A stretch of 64,000 nt of DNA from NCBI RefSeq assembly GCF_011397635.1, contig NC_064756.1, positions 33,098,996 through 33,162,995 on the forward strand, in the 5' to 3' direction. The position numbers were made by a program, and so were the translations under genes. Shown piece by piece: positions 9,037-23,200 of this stretch. Under the pieces are notes generated by a model, which was given only the letters and a program-made list of their open reading frames with translations, ran no database searches and was not told the DNA's origin. The stretch's first letter is position 1; each line of letters opens with the position of its first letter. This stretch comes from Epinephelus fuscoguttatus (lineage: Eukaryota > Chordata > Actinopteri > Perciformes > Serranidae).

Positions 9037-12000
9037 GTGAGTTCTGGGGGGAATCTCGGTTAGTGATGGTGGTGATAATAAATGATCATTGCTGCTTATA
9101 AGGATGATGATGCTAAAGCTTCGAAGCAAACAAAGTTCTGCCATAACCTCCAGCAGAACAAAACTCAGACCATTAGCTATTACAAGCATTCTTTCTGCAT
9201 GGTACTTGAGCAAAATGTCAATCTGCTGGTCATCTGAGAGCTGCATTTTCTTCAGTGTTAATGTAATAAGTTATGTTTCTACACACATTACTCAAAATTG
9301 CCTTGCTGTGACTCATGATGAACAGTCAAGGCTCCATCTGAATTTACAGGACAACCAAATCCGGACCAAATGGCCCAACAGTCAGGACATGTTTTAAAGC
9401 AAGAGTGATAAACTATAGGTTCCTTGTTTTGCTGATTAAAGGGACCCTTGGAGTGGATGGGGTAATACAGGATCACAAAGTGTGTTTGCAAAGCAATCCA
9501 TTCAGAGCAAATGGTTTTTGGGGTCATTGGGCCATAGGGATGTTTTGCATTTACTGCAAACCATGTCAGCATCTCTACTGTGCAGCTGATCCAAACAGAG
9601 GGATGCAGATGCATTCTGTGGCTTGTTTAACCCACTTAATATGCACCATTATCTCACTTTGCAGTACAGATAAGCTGGTTTCCTTTGTGTCATACGAATT
9701 ACCAAAATTTCAAGAGGATGCTACCTCATTTGACTTTGTTCTCAAAGTATTTCTTAACAAGAGGGGTTTTGTTGCTGTTTCTGAGGGATCCTGCATCAAG
9801 TATGGAGCAGTGTGACCTTATTTTGAGTAGTTTTGAGAGTCTTCAGAGAAAAGGATATTGAGAATGAAGAACAGTATAGTTTGCATGTTCTCCCTCAACA
9901 ACAGAGCCTTACAAAGAACATAGGGTAGGGAAACTGACTGCGAAACACAGCAGGGCTTTCTGTGTGTCTGCCAGTGCTGCTGATAGGACTGACTTCCTGT
10001 ATGGCATCTGTTAAGGGCAGAGCCAGAGAGATGTGAGATTTATTTTGTTGTTTTCTTTCATTGGGCACGAGGGAGTTCAGCATCCAGACTATGAATTATT
10101 TCCCAAGCAGCGTTTCAGTATAATGTCAAAAGGGTGAAAGCTCGCAGATGTTCGTGCTCGAGATTTGCTTGAGATGCTGGATGGAAAAATAAACAATGCA
10201 ATATTTTTTTTCCACTAAAGTCATAAAAGGGCAGCGATGATTGTTCTGTCAGTTCATTTATTGTCATCACTGGAATTGGGCACGGGGTAGCCTTTGCTGC
10301 ATGTCATGCAACAGTATTAACCTCAGCCTTGATGGAGACTTTCACATGCAAGAAAAGTAGATTTTCCATGATTTATAGTGCTAATATAAAGTGCAGCTTT
10401 CTGGCTTTTCACATATTTAGTTTTCATGCTGTTAGGTGCAATACAGCCGTGCTACATGATGGGAGGCAAGACACAACAACATCATGGATTATATTGACTG
10501 TCTAAAAGAGGTCAGGGAACATCATGATCATGTACTGTTTCCTTTTTACTGATGTTGACTCTGGAGTAGCGTGTTCTGCATAAAACTGATGAGAGCAGCA
10601 AGATGGTGAGGAGGAAATGAAGTTCTGGCGTACATGTTTATATCAACCCTGAGGTTAATATGTTTTTCACAGCTCATGATGATTGGGTGAAGCAGAACAG
10701 CAGCCATTGCAGAAATCCCCCTTATTGCATTTATATGGCTTCTGTCCAGCATAAACAGTGCAGGGAGTTCTTTCTTGAATTTATTCAAATTGAGTAAAGT
10801 GTAGAATAACTCTTGCAGTTAAAAAGATTTATTTTGTTACAATCTCTGGCTATAAAGAGAGCACAACTTGTGTTTCAAATATTTCCTGGGGTGCAGTAGT
10901 AGTTCTCCATACTACATTCTTCTGAATTAAAAAGCAAGGCTTCTACAATGGCCACATCTGTGCATGTTATTGACTGTTCACATTGGAATTTGCGATGGAA
11001 ATGTACACCAAGTGAGGGGCAAACAACACAATGGATTATGACTGGCTGGGAGTGCAGAGTGAGCAGCACTTAACAACGCTGCTCATTGAGACCAGATTAA
11101 CAAAGGATATTCTTTTAGATGAAATTGGAGAAATGGGGAAGAAGACGAGATGGGAGCTTACTTATCCAGCGACTCACAAAACGATTTTCCATAATGCTTG
11201 CGTGAACTCATCGAAAGCTTTTGGATATTCATAGATTCACTAGATTCTGTTTTTACACCACCACTTCTTCAGTCTTTCCCCTCGTACCTGTATCAGTAAA
11301 TACATTCAGCTCAGAAATAGGTCAGAGTAGAGCTTAGAAAACATTTGTCCTGTATTACAATGTACAGACATTAGGTTTCATCAGATCAGTATTCAGCAAC
11401 CATCTTACATTGTCAATCAGCGATACAGAAAGAGTACACAAACTAAAGGCTTAACAAACAGTGATACAGCTCCGCTGCACGTAGCATGCCATGCATTGTC
11501 ATGCCCTATTATCATGCCTTTAACAAATGGCTCACTAAGCACCTTCTTGAAAGATGTGCTGGCCATGAAACTGTTTGAAGCACAAGGCCCCCATATAAAT
11601 GTTTAGAGCCACTGAATACATTTCCTGCGCGTGTTTACTTTAAGTCAAACAGGCCTTGAAAAAGCAGTAGGCGAGGGATGCCTGGTGATTAACAGTCCTG
11701 TGTGCACTGGGAGGATTTTGTTATTTCCCAGTCTTGTTCTAGTGACAGATCTGGGAACTATAGGCCTAGAGCAGCATGCGCTTGTGGAGAAAGTGCTTTG
11801 TATGCTGATGTGTTTGCCTGTTGTGTTTGCCCACTTGCAACACTGTGTCCACCGCACGGCAGCAGCTCTTTTTAAAAGCCGGAGCATGAGGCATCCTGGT
11901 CACAGTGGTAGAAGACAGAAACCCTGTAAACGCAATGACCCCAAATCAGATGCAGGCAAAGAACTTTGCCATCCTTCTTTCTCTGCCTATGTTTCCTGCC

Positions 12001-15000
12001 ACTATATACTGTGAGCTGCCCATGAAAGGCACAATGCCAAAATACTCTAAGCTTAATGTGTTTGGCACAATTGCAGCATCCTGTACAAAAGGTCAAAACG
12101 GGCAACTGGGGTCAGTTGTAGTGTTGTAGACAGATCAGATGTTCCTAACTTGGGGTTCAGGACCCTCACAAAAGGGTTGCAAGATAAGTCAGATGGGTAA
12201 CAGGGGAGGAAAAGCAGAGAAGATATTTCCATCATCCAGACATAGGAAATGATTACAAGAAACAAGGAAAGAAAATGACTCTGCATGAATTGGATGAACA
12301 GTTATACTATGGAACAGTGATGAGGGGTCGCAGTTTGACTTTGACTTTGATCTGAAAAGGTTGCAAACCAAAACGTTTGCAGATGTCTACACAATGGTGT
12401 CAGATTATTATCAGTTGAGAGAATTTCAGTATTTGCTTCAGTAGTTTTTAGTCTGGACCCTTTTTTTTTCACTTTTTTTGTCACTGAACATCCACTAAAA
12501 ATGCCTGCTTTTGCCACTGACAGACTCAGATTGTTGTAAGTTTCAGACAACATTGCCAAGAGGATCCATACAGAGAAATTAAATGTTTATCTTTACCATT
12601 CACTTTGTCTCGTCTGTTTGTTTTGTCTGCAACAACTCGTGAGACTTCAAAACGAGACTTCTCCTTGAGCAAAACGTGGCTACACGCAATAATAGACAGA
12701 CCGGATCAAGCAAAAGATAAAGAAAAATGTTTTATTTCTTTGTCCAACACTTGTGATAACAATCTGAGCCTGTCAGTGGCAAAAAAGCAATTTTAGATGG
12801 CGTACACTGACGGTGCACTACTGCCTGGAGTAGCCACATTTCACACTTGCTCAATATTGGGCCTGTTTAAAAACTGTTGTTCTGGGGTGTCGGTAGCATA
12901 GTTGATAGTGCCGACGCCCCATGTACAGAGGCAATGCCTCGCTGCAGCAGTAGCAGGATCGAGTCCGGCTTGCAACCATTTGCTGCATGTCACCCCCCGC
13001 TCTCTCTCACCCCATTTCACTCTGTCCTGTACATTAAAGGCAAAAAAAGCCTGAAAACAAAACAAAACAAAACAAAAAAAACAACTGTTGTTCTCATCAG
13101 TCACTTTGATACATGATCATGAGAAAACAGGGTTCAGGCTGAAAAATACACATCTCCCATTAACTGACTGATTCTTTTTTTTTTTAAAAAAGCATCACAA
13201 AATGCATCACCTCCTGTACAGCACTTTTCACAGTATTATACTCTCATTGTAATTTTTGTGTGACACCTTTTGTATTTACATTTCAAGTACGTTCTGTTCA
13301 GCCAACATGAAAATGAATGCTGACAGTGAAACACAACAATCGCACCTCTTAATTCATCATCGCTGAGGTAACTACCACTACTGCCCAGTGGATTGACAGC
13401 TTACTCAAATAGCATGGAGAAAAAGAAATTCCTTGTACTCTCTTGTGGTCATGTATGATGGATGAAGAGTGTGTGCATGTGTGTGTGTGAGTGTGGGGTG
13501 GGGTGTGCACTGCAAGTGCTTCCTGGCATACCCTGTTTGGCTGTTGAACTGCCTGAATCAGAGCTGCCGGTGGTCTGATCTCAGCCTGGCTCGACTGTGA
13601 TGTGAAACAATTAGCCCAGGTCCATGGGGGCCACCCACAGTGAAGCCTGCAGCTTTACCCAACCCTGTGGATGCAGTAGGAATCCATGTTCATCCCACAG
13701 ATCACTTCCATGTTGTCATGGGAAGGCTAAAGTTTTTCTTTTAGGAGTAGCAGGCTGTCAGTTGGTGTGAACGCTGAATTACTTTCAGTCCCCTTTAGTG
13801 AGGACTGAAATCGCTGCGGGTGCTGTTTATTGACAGCACGACTGCACTGTAAGCCTGATGTGATTAAGCTTGTCTCATTGTATAGACTGTAGCTGTGAGA
13901 TGAGTCGAGCAGCTCATAGTGCTCTGATTAAAACACGTTAAGATAGGCCTCCATATACTGTAGTAAAGCCATCTGTTAATCTCCTCCTTCTATTTGGGAT
14001 TAGTGCTCATTCCAAGATATGGTTTAAACACAGCTACAATCCAATTCTACTTATGCTCTGTGCATTTTGGGGTGTGGAATATGTATTGAAATGTCCTCTA
14101 TTATTTGAATAGAGGACACAGATATATTAACTTTAAGGATGCTTTTGCATTTTATTGTAAATCTTTATATACAGTCAACTTTATAATGAAAATGCAAAAT
14201 CAACCTCAACATATTTTAGCAATCCCTCATTACAACTAGTTGCTCAAAACACAAGCTAATGATACATGTAGCACCCAAATCCGCAGTGCACTGATATGCT
14301 GACCAGCTGTAACTTCTCCCAGTTAGAATTCCTTAGTATTCATTGTTCAGGAGGGTTTTTCCGGGAGCCGAATTTCACACAGAGGTCTCTTCCTCTCTAA
14401 AACAAACGGATCAGGTGATTAAAAATGGTAAAAACAGTGAATAAAACAGGTTCAGGTCCATTTTTCTAGCCCAACACCTGCTAATGTGTGCTCACCATTT
14501 TTTGTTAATAACTTAAAATCCAGACATATAGAAGATTTTAACCGGGAGTTGAATTATTTGCAGATGTCTCCTCCTCTCTGAAACAAATGGACCTGTCGAT
14601 TTAAACTGGTGAAAACACTGAATAAAGCAGTTTCATATTAAAAAAGTCACTGATTTGCCAACGCTGTTGTTGCTGACTATGCTGACTGATGCAAAAACAT
14701 GCCCTATCGAGAGCCAATCTTTGGTTTGTCTGTTCTGGGCTACTGTAGAAACATGGCTGTGCAACATCGCAAACTCCTTCAATGAGGACCCACTCCCTAC
14801 GTAGATATAAACGTCTCATTCTAAGGTAACGAAAGCACAATGAGTCTTATTTTCAGGTGTTTATACACTCAAGGAAACATACTTATTATATTGTATTCCG
14901 TGTCTGCCAATATATCCCCCTAAATCCTACACACTGGACCTTTAATGGGCAGAGGACAGTAGGAGAAGCAGGGTCTTAATCAAGCTGTACATATGTTAGT

Positions 15001-17171
15001 ACTATCACCTAAATTTAGAATGTAATGAATGTTTTAGTCTTCTGTTTTCATAATGTTTTCAGATATGCTGTATACAGTGTATTATAATAATTTAAAAAAA
15101 AAAGTCAAAAGCTGTTTGACTTTTTACAGTACTGGATCCTAAGTGGTTGAGAATATAATACTTCTTTTACAAATGCTGCTAATGTCAGATTGAAAGATTG
15201 TAGTAATTACAGAAAATGGGTAGATATAAATGCATTATGATCCACCATAGATTTCTTTTAACAAAATGATACCCACTGGCGTAAGAGTTAAGTACACGCT
15301 ATGGAATGCGATTGAAGTTGGGAGTCATTTGATGACATTTTCTTATTAAATAGTTATTTTTATTATTCATTTACTCAAGTAGTTCCAGATTAATCTCAGG
15401 CAGTAACATGTTTCCAAGGTGGATATTATGACCTCTCCTTCCATAAATTTCTATGTTGTGATTGACACCATATAAACAGGAGGGATCACCATTACATTTT
15501 GCTCAGAGAAACATGACAGCGGCTTTTTAACTGATACATATCAGCCAGATTTACCGACTGTAATAAAAGTTAGGGCCATGTAACATTATGTTCTGGACAT
15601 TCCACAGTCATATCCGAGGGCAGTTCATAAATTTTTAGCACCAACTAGATCTCTGCAAGCACAGCTTGTCTCTAAGGAAGGGGGGAGTTGTAGGTTAATA
15701 TCACACACAATGGTAATGCTGTGGCTTGTCAGCTTCCAGGAAATGACTGCCTATGGATGACATTTGTTTAGACAGTATGTTGATTCTGATTTAGTTAATA
15801 GCTACAGTTTCATCTTCTGGCTAAATCGTGCATGAAATGAATGTCTCTATTTGCCAGTAAACATGGTTTTATGATAACATCAGCATACATGCGTTCTAAA
15901 CAACTTAGCTGCACATACATTTTGTGATCATGATTGCTATGTCCTCAGGGGAGAGCGGAGCACAAGCTTCAACAAGCTTCTCCTGTGGTAGCCAACCCAG
16001 ACACCAGATTTTTAAGTGGCACAAAACAAAGTTCACTGATGACTGACATTTCTCAGAGGAGCTTTATTTTTCAATCCCTTTGACTTAATGACTATATTTA
16101 CTAAGATATTATAGAGGCTGGAGTTTTAATCTTATAAACTGCAGCTTTTAGTATTATTAATGTCACGATGGCATAAGTCAGGACCTTCAACAACAAATCA
16201 TTAGTTCTAAAATAATAATGTCCAAACATGTCAAATGAAATTCTAAGTGGGTGTCCAAGAGATTCTCGTTTTTCATTTTGAGGACATCTAAGCAGTCATT
16301 GGAGCTCTCTTCCTCGTCTGTCCGGTCATCGCTGCTGACTACTCAGTTCCAAACAGCGTTGTTAATGCCAGAAAACATGTATCACTTCCTGTGCACCAGT
16401 GGATTCTTCCCAGAAAAGACCTGTGAGACATTATGTACAGTAAAAGCTCCCATGAGTGAAAGATATATCATTGAAGGGCTTGTTAGCACAAAGCAGCAAA
16501 GCAGAATAAAGATGGGATTAGAAATGAACATTTATTGATTATGCAGTTTTAGTAATTCATAAAAACCTCCCTGTTTTGGGGTCCTGATCCTACAGTACTT
16601 GCTTTTGTTTGAACTACACAACTTTGTGACCACTCTGATAAAGGAAATCAGTTGTAGTTGTTATAATTATCCATGTAAACATATTGCTTTTATGATTGAT
16701 GATAGATTTTGTGTTATCTCTGTGGAAAATATGGTAAACTCAGTGTAATGTGTCTTAGACAGACTAGGCTCAGCAAATGTGGTGTCGTGCAGGAGCAGCA
16801 GCAACGTGTTAGAAATAGTGCTCTGTGAATCTGGGACATCTCTGTACCTGGCAAGATTTGCATTGCCTTCTCTTCCTGAAATGAGCACACTTTCTCATTC
16901 CTTTCTGGACTAATTTAGATTTTGTTAACAAGTTCCATGCTACCAACAAACACACATGAAAAAAAAAACAACCACAAAATAAACAAAGACGAACATATAA
17001 ATCAGGAAAGACAAAAGCTTCCAGACACACAGCAGGGCAGTGAGGATGTGTGTCAAATCAAAGGCATTCATGGATCATCTGTTATACAGTATGTCTAGTA
17101 GTGGTGTCTTAAAAACCCCCTCATCCTCCTTCCCTCTTCCCACTCCCCCACTCTACCACCCTCCAACCCAT

Positions 17172-17213
<42 letters not shown>

Positions 17214-20200
17214 GACAACCCACCCTGCCGCACACGCCTCATGTTTTATTCAGCAGCCTATGGGAAGGCTGTATCTGTCTTTGAAGAGAGCTGCCGAAAT
17301 CATGTAGTAGACCCATCTCATCCTCAGTCTTCAAGGGATGATACAATATAAGTGGGTACATGCTCAGAGGAACATAAGCCTCTGACTGTCCAGGTGGGCC
17401 AGGTCAGCTCTGCTGCCGTATGAGCTGTATAACAGTCTGGCCTTTAGGGTAAATTTAGCCTGTAGTTGCACTGGAACTGCTGGCCGTCCCAGGTTAAAAG
17501 CCTTTTCTCCATAGACATCTGGTTGCAGTCCTTGGCTATGGTCCGCGGCCTCTAGCAGAGCTTGCAAGGTAACAGCTTTACCTTCAGACCCTGCGTTAAC
17601 ATTGTAGAAAACACATGATCAGCATCAACCTTGCAACATCTCCTCCCTGGTGGTGCAGGTTTTGTCTTTGTGTCCACTCTAATGCTAATTTACTGCCAGG
17701 GCAGTAATGAATAACAGGTCATGTGTTTGCCATTGTTTATTCTCACATGATACAAAGAACGTATAATGTGATGTGTCTAGTGCTCAAACTTTCAATTTAA
17801 AAGTCCAGTGTGTAGGATTTAGGGGGCTAGGCAGACCTTAGTGTAGTGGTTAGAGCACTCATCTTCCATGCAGAAGGTCCAGAATTCGAATCCTGCTGGG
17901 GTCAACATCAGCAAAGGTTCCCACCGCCGAAATAAAGGGGATCAGATTCCTTAAGGAGTAACTCCAGAATCTGGTCCTCAAGTCCTCAAAAACAAGGATG
18001 CGTCTCAAACTCGTTGTAGATGGGAGGTTCCAGGTGTAAAAACAGATTCACAGGCAGAAACTGAATATAATGTAATAAGTATGTCTTCTGTAGTGTATAA
18101 TCACCTGAAAATAAGAATCGATGTGTTTTCGGTACCTCAGAATGAGCCGTTTATATCTACATAGACAGTGGGTCCTTGTCCACCATGTTGCACTGCCATG
18201 TTACTACAGTAGCCCAGAGTGGACAAATCAACACTGGCTCCATATAGGGCCATTTCCGTTTTCGCATCGGCCACCGTAGTTAGCAGCCTGTCCGCAATGA
18301 GTGCGTCAGAAAAACACTATTTTTTTAATGTGAAACTACTTTATTCTGTGTTTTTACCGGTTTAAATCACCATGTCTATTTGTTTCGGAGAGGAAGATAC
18401 CTCTGTGGATAATTTGGCTGACGGTAAAAACCTCCTGAATGTCTTGATCTTAAGTAATCAACAAAAAAAGATGAGTACATATTAACAGGTGCTGGGCTAG
18501 TGGTCCATCTACAGGCCAAACAGCATTGGAAAAACACTCATTTGGAAAGTGAAACTGCTTCATTCGGTGTCTTTGATGGTTTAAATGACTGGAGAGGAAG
18601 AGACCTTTGTGGATAATTCGTCTCACGGTAAAAACCTCCGGAACAGTTGACACTGAAGGAATTCTGACTGGGAGAAGTTACAGCTGGCTGCAATCTGCAG
18701 TCCTCTCTGCTAGATGCCACTAAATCCCCCTAAATCTCACACACTGTTCCCTTTTAACCTGTAGTTGATCAATAGAAAATTCATATACAGCAATTTTGAT
18801 AACTGCTTAAGCCATTTCTAAAACAAAAATACCAAACATCTGCTGGTTTCATGTTCTCAAATGCTGCCATTCCCAGTTTGATTCTGTCGTCAATGGAATC
18901 TTTTGTGGTTTTGGGCTGTTTGAACAATTCGAAACAATTCAAATGTTCCTGGGAAACTGTGTTGAGCATGTTTAAGTGCTTTGTGATATTATTTACCACT
19001 GAACAATAATCTATTAATTAATAACAAAATGCACAGGCTAGACAATAAGAAAATATATTAGTTGGAACCTTCTGTGTATTAATATGAAATACTCTAACCT
19101 ACGATCTGATAAGTTCATCTGATATGAAAATGAGTTCCAAATATGCTGCACAATTGTTTAAATTTCCTCGCTGATCCTCTGACTGCAAATTAGACTGTGC
19201 AGTAGACTCTTGTGAATATGCGTGGATACTTGTTTCATGTTTTGAATATGAATTACCCCACTATTCAGTGTTTCATCCAAGTGAACATTTCGCTGGGTTG
19301 AAATACCTCCATTCCCAAGGGGTTTGGATTAGAGAGTCCCCACTGTATCCCTTTGTTGTCGATTTGTGCTTTCAGCATGCTTCCCGTTGTTGCCAGCACT
19401 TTGTTTGAATTTTGAGCATTATGTGGACCTGAAGACACACACAAAAAACAATCTCATCTGTGCCACCGAAGTCAACTGGGAATTTTAGGAGGACTAATAT
19501 ATTAGCGCTCCATCGCAGCTATTTGACTGAAGAAACATACTTTTCATGGTTTTTCGTCATCTGGAATTTAGACTTGAAAATATATGTGAAGCTCGGGGCA
19601 GTCACTTAGCAAGAGAGGACTGTGTTTATGTACATCTATATCTTCAGAGGGGCCTTGTAGAGGTAACTGTTCATGCCTGATGCGATTTCTTCTGCTGAGA
19701 GAGCTCTTTGAGGTTTGTCAGGTTTTTCCTGCTTGACTTAATTGTAGAGAGGGCAGGATTGTGTGTGAGGGGGGAAAAAAGGGAAAGGAGGGAGGGGGGT
19801 GGAGGGTAGTGCCTTGGAGTGTCTTTCCACAAGTGCTTTGCTACCCATTGCTGAAACTGGAACCCTGTGGGAACAAGCATGTTCAGGTGTATTTTATGTG
19901 CAGTGCGTGGAAGGTGAATTGAGGGGACAAATTACATGCAAAATGAAACACAAATGGCACTTTGCCGCCTTGTTTACGACAAGGCCTAAAAAACAGACTG
20001 GCTCAACGCAGTATTAATGATATCTGTTGGATTTTGGCATTCATATTGTGCACCAGCTTGACAACTGCGAAGGTTTTGTTTGCACTGACAGCTGTGTGAC
20101 GCTTGGATAAACAGGAGCTTATCTATAACTGTTCTCACACTTATCTGACAATCAGCTACCTGATATGTCAGAGTTTCCTGGACTTGTTGTAGCGGCTGCT

Positions 20201-23200
20201 GCTGTAAACAGATCTGATTATCCCAGTGGCCACTGGAGAGCTGGGTGTGGATGTCCACTTGTGTTACCATGTTGACATAATGTCTTCACCTTGCTGAAAT
20301 TCTTTACTTCAGCCCTACACGGCTTTTCACAACCAGATTTATGTATCAGACAAAACCATCTGAAGCCCGAATGTAATCAGCCATCTCGCTCCTCTGCTGG
20401 GGAACAATTGGGTTCAGAGCAAAGCAGCTTTATTTGCAGGACTTCAAACAGCCTATTCTCCCCAGGGTCATTACCCCGCTCAGGAAATGAGAAAGTGGGC
20501 TCCTGATGTCACTGGCAAACCCCTTGCACAGAATTCCGGGTTAAACTGCGAGGGGGGGGAGGAGAGGGCCATGCTAGATCAGAGTTCAGACATGTTTACA
20601 TTACAGCTCAGGATATTTCTCAGAGCCCGGCCAAGCTGCTGAAGTTCCCAGGCTCCAGAGTTGCGGAGTGCTGAAAAGAGGCACAAGCATTCACTTTTTC
20701 TTCTCTCCTCTCCCTCCCGCTCCTGTGCTCTGGGGTCTAAGTCATAGTTCAACTCCATTTGCAATGCATAGTGGTAATGTTCTGTTCTTTGCTACAGTTG
20801 TCCTTGGGGAAATATTAAAGATGTGAAATACATGAAAGGTGAAAGTCGCAAACACAGTTGACACAGATAATGTTTGCATGTCTGAAATGATGTTGCTGAC
20901 ATTGTTTAAGAGATGAATGTCGGGAACTAATAGCAAATTCAGCTCAAGTATACGTTGTTACAGTTTTTTTTGGTCTCTAGTCCTTGACATATCCTGCTCT
21001 TTATCTTGTTTTCCTTTGAAGGATTTTTTTTTAAATATGCATATGCCTTTCTCTCAGCAGTGACAATAACAATATGTGGCAAAACACACCAGGTGAATGT
21101 CGTCTTATCTTCTAACATGAACATTTGAATATATTAAATATCAGATCATTTTCAGCTCGGTGGAGACCACAGAAAATATATATGCTTTAATTGCTATTTT
21201 TCTTTTTAGACAGCTGACTATTTAAATAGTGCAGTGTGTTGGGAATTTGTCTAGGAGCATCATGGATGGCACTAGAGCTTCACCCCGCCTCCTGGAGCTG
21301 CCAGCCCATTTAAACAATGGAATTTTCCTGACCTTCAGTGGAGAATTTTAAGGATTTACTTTCTGTTTATAACACCTTGAATCTTATTCCATCACATCAT
21401 AGTTCTGGCAATTGGTTCAGTCGTTGGTTTTATATTATACTCACCAAGATATCTGTTCTTGGAATGTGACGACGTTGCTTAAAACAAATCAGACAAACAA
21501 GTTAAAAATGAACCCACAAGTTAGCCAACCTATTTGGAAGAGAAAACAGAAGAAAGTTAGTGCCCAAACCATCAGTTGTAAACATCCATCACAATTTAAC
21601 TTACCTTACTTTACCTACCAAGTTGCCTTAGCTGTGTACACACACAGTCCTCCAGTGCAGTAAAGGATTATTAACAACATAAGCTGTGCTTTCAGTTTCG
21701 GCTTTAAAGTGTCAGATAATCTGGCCAAACTATTTTGGCTTGTTTGCTGTCTGATCAGTTGACTGCTCATTTTGCTCCATTTGACTTTGCAGTAGCGATG
21801 CTATGGTGATCCCAGATCAGAGCAATAATTGAAATATTTAAAAAAGAAAAAAAACAAAAAAAAACAATGAATCAGCTGTTGTCATTGGGGCTGACCCGTG
21901 TAGCCAGTGGGTATCCGGGCCAAGACTTCCTCTTTCATGTGCCAGTCATTTTGGCACATCTCTATAAACAGATATCATATGAATACAGATAAATTATGAT
22001 TAAAAACTGATGGGTTCCAGGATTGCAATTTGGCAAGTGTGTTCCACCTCTCCACATGAACTGTTTACCTGCTTTTCAAACTGATTGGCCAGTACTGTTC
22101 GGACTACAAACAGGCTACGAACGGAAACCAGAACCGATACCAAAATCTTGCATATATCTGCATAATCTGTTTATAGAAATGAAAAAATCTGCAATAAACT
22201 GGACTTTTATCCTAATAGTAGCAATTTCAGAAGCACCCCCACCCTTCTGAGTGTAGGCAGCTCGGGACTCTACTAAATCATTGTTATTTTGGGGCATGAA
22301 CGTGGTTAGATTTGAAGGACTTCATATCACTCACAGTATTCTGGCAATCAACAGCTTAAGAAATAGCCTATATGTATTTGTGCTTCAATATGTATTTGGC
22401 TTTCAGAATTCCACAACTGTCAAATTCTAATTCAAATGTTTGAGACCGCTAGACGATCCTGTCTAGAGCTTCAGATCCAGGTCTAGAGGAGGAACATAGA
22501 TGGTCTTGTTTCTTGCCTCAGCTCTGCCAATAAGGCTGAGAAGTGGCAGCTGGAATGTTTGTGTTAGTGCTCTGCTGTGGTGAGGTGTCACGGTGCTGAG
22601 CTATGCTCTGGCGCCTGCTCTCTCTCCACCTTACCTAGAGGCACACAGACACTGCTGTTGAATCTACAGCACACGGGAGGTGAAACCAGGGGACGATCTC
22701 TGGTCTTTATCTGCCCTGTCGAATTGACTACAATCTGGTTTTAACAGGAAGCAGGCCTCCAGTGACAGGGCTGCTGCATGGTTTGGCGGCTATTTTAGAC
22801 TAATTTAAGGCTGCACGGATTATGGCATACCTTGGAAAGCTAGCCGCTTACTAATTTAAAGATTTGGGTTTGATTCTAATGATTTTGATTTTAAATATAC
22901 CATGGCTCCAGTTAGAAGTAATGCTCTGTGTTGTAATATCAAAAAGAAAAAGTAGTTAAAGGCCATTTTGGTTTATTTTAAACAAAGTCCTTATCTCCAG
23001 ATATCTTAGTGCAGGATTTCTGGCCAACAACAGCAGTTCCTCTAATTCAAATGAGGCCAACAACTGTTTCTAAAATGTAATGAAACATTCATTATGTTTT
23101 ACAATGTAAATGCTATGTGCCCTTTGCATGACAAGTGAAAGGAATCTGTTTGCCTGCCATGAAAGGATTACACGAAGGGGTAATAGGCAGAAACATGGAG

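Noticed and set aside
8607..9101. Longer overlapping frames on both strands over maml2 exon 1
   Set aside because: They are off-frame shadows of a GC-rich exon; only the frame from 8626 gives the conserved MAML helix and ends at a splice donor.
17836..17910. Possible tRNA gene
   Set aside because: A and B boxes are present, but the acceptor and anticodon stems pair poorly and a non-tRNA tail with flanking direct repeats indicates a SINE.
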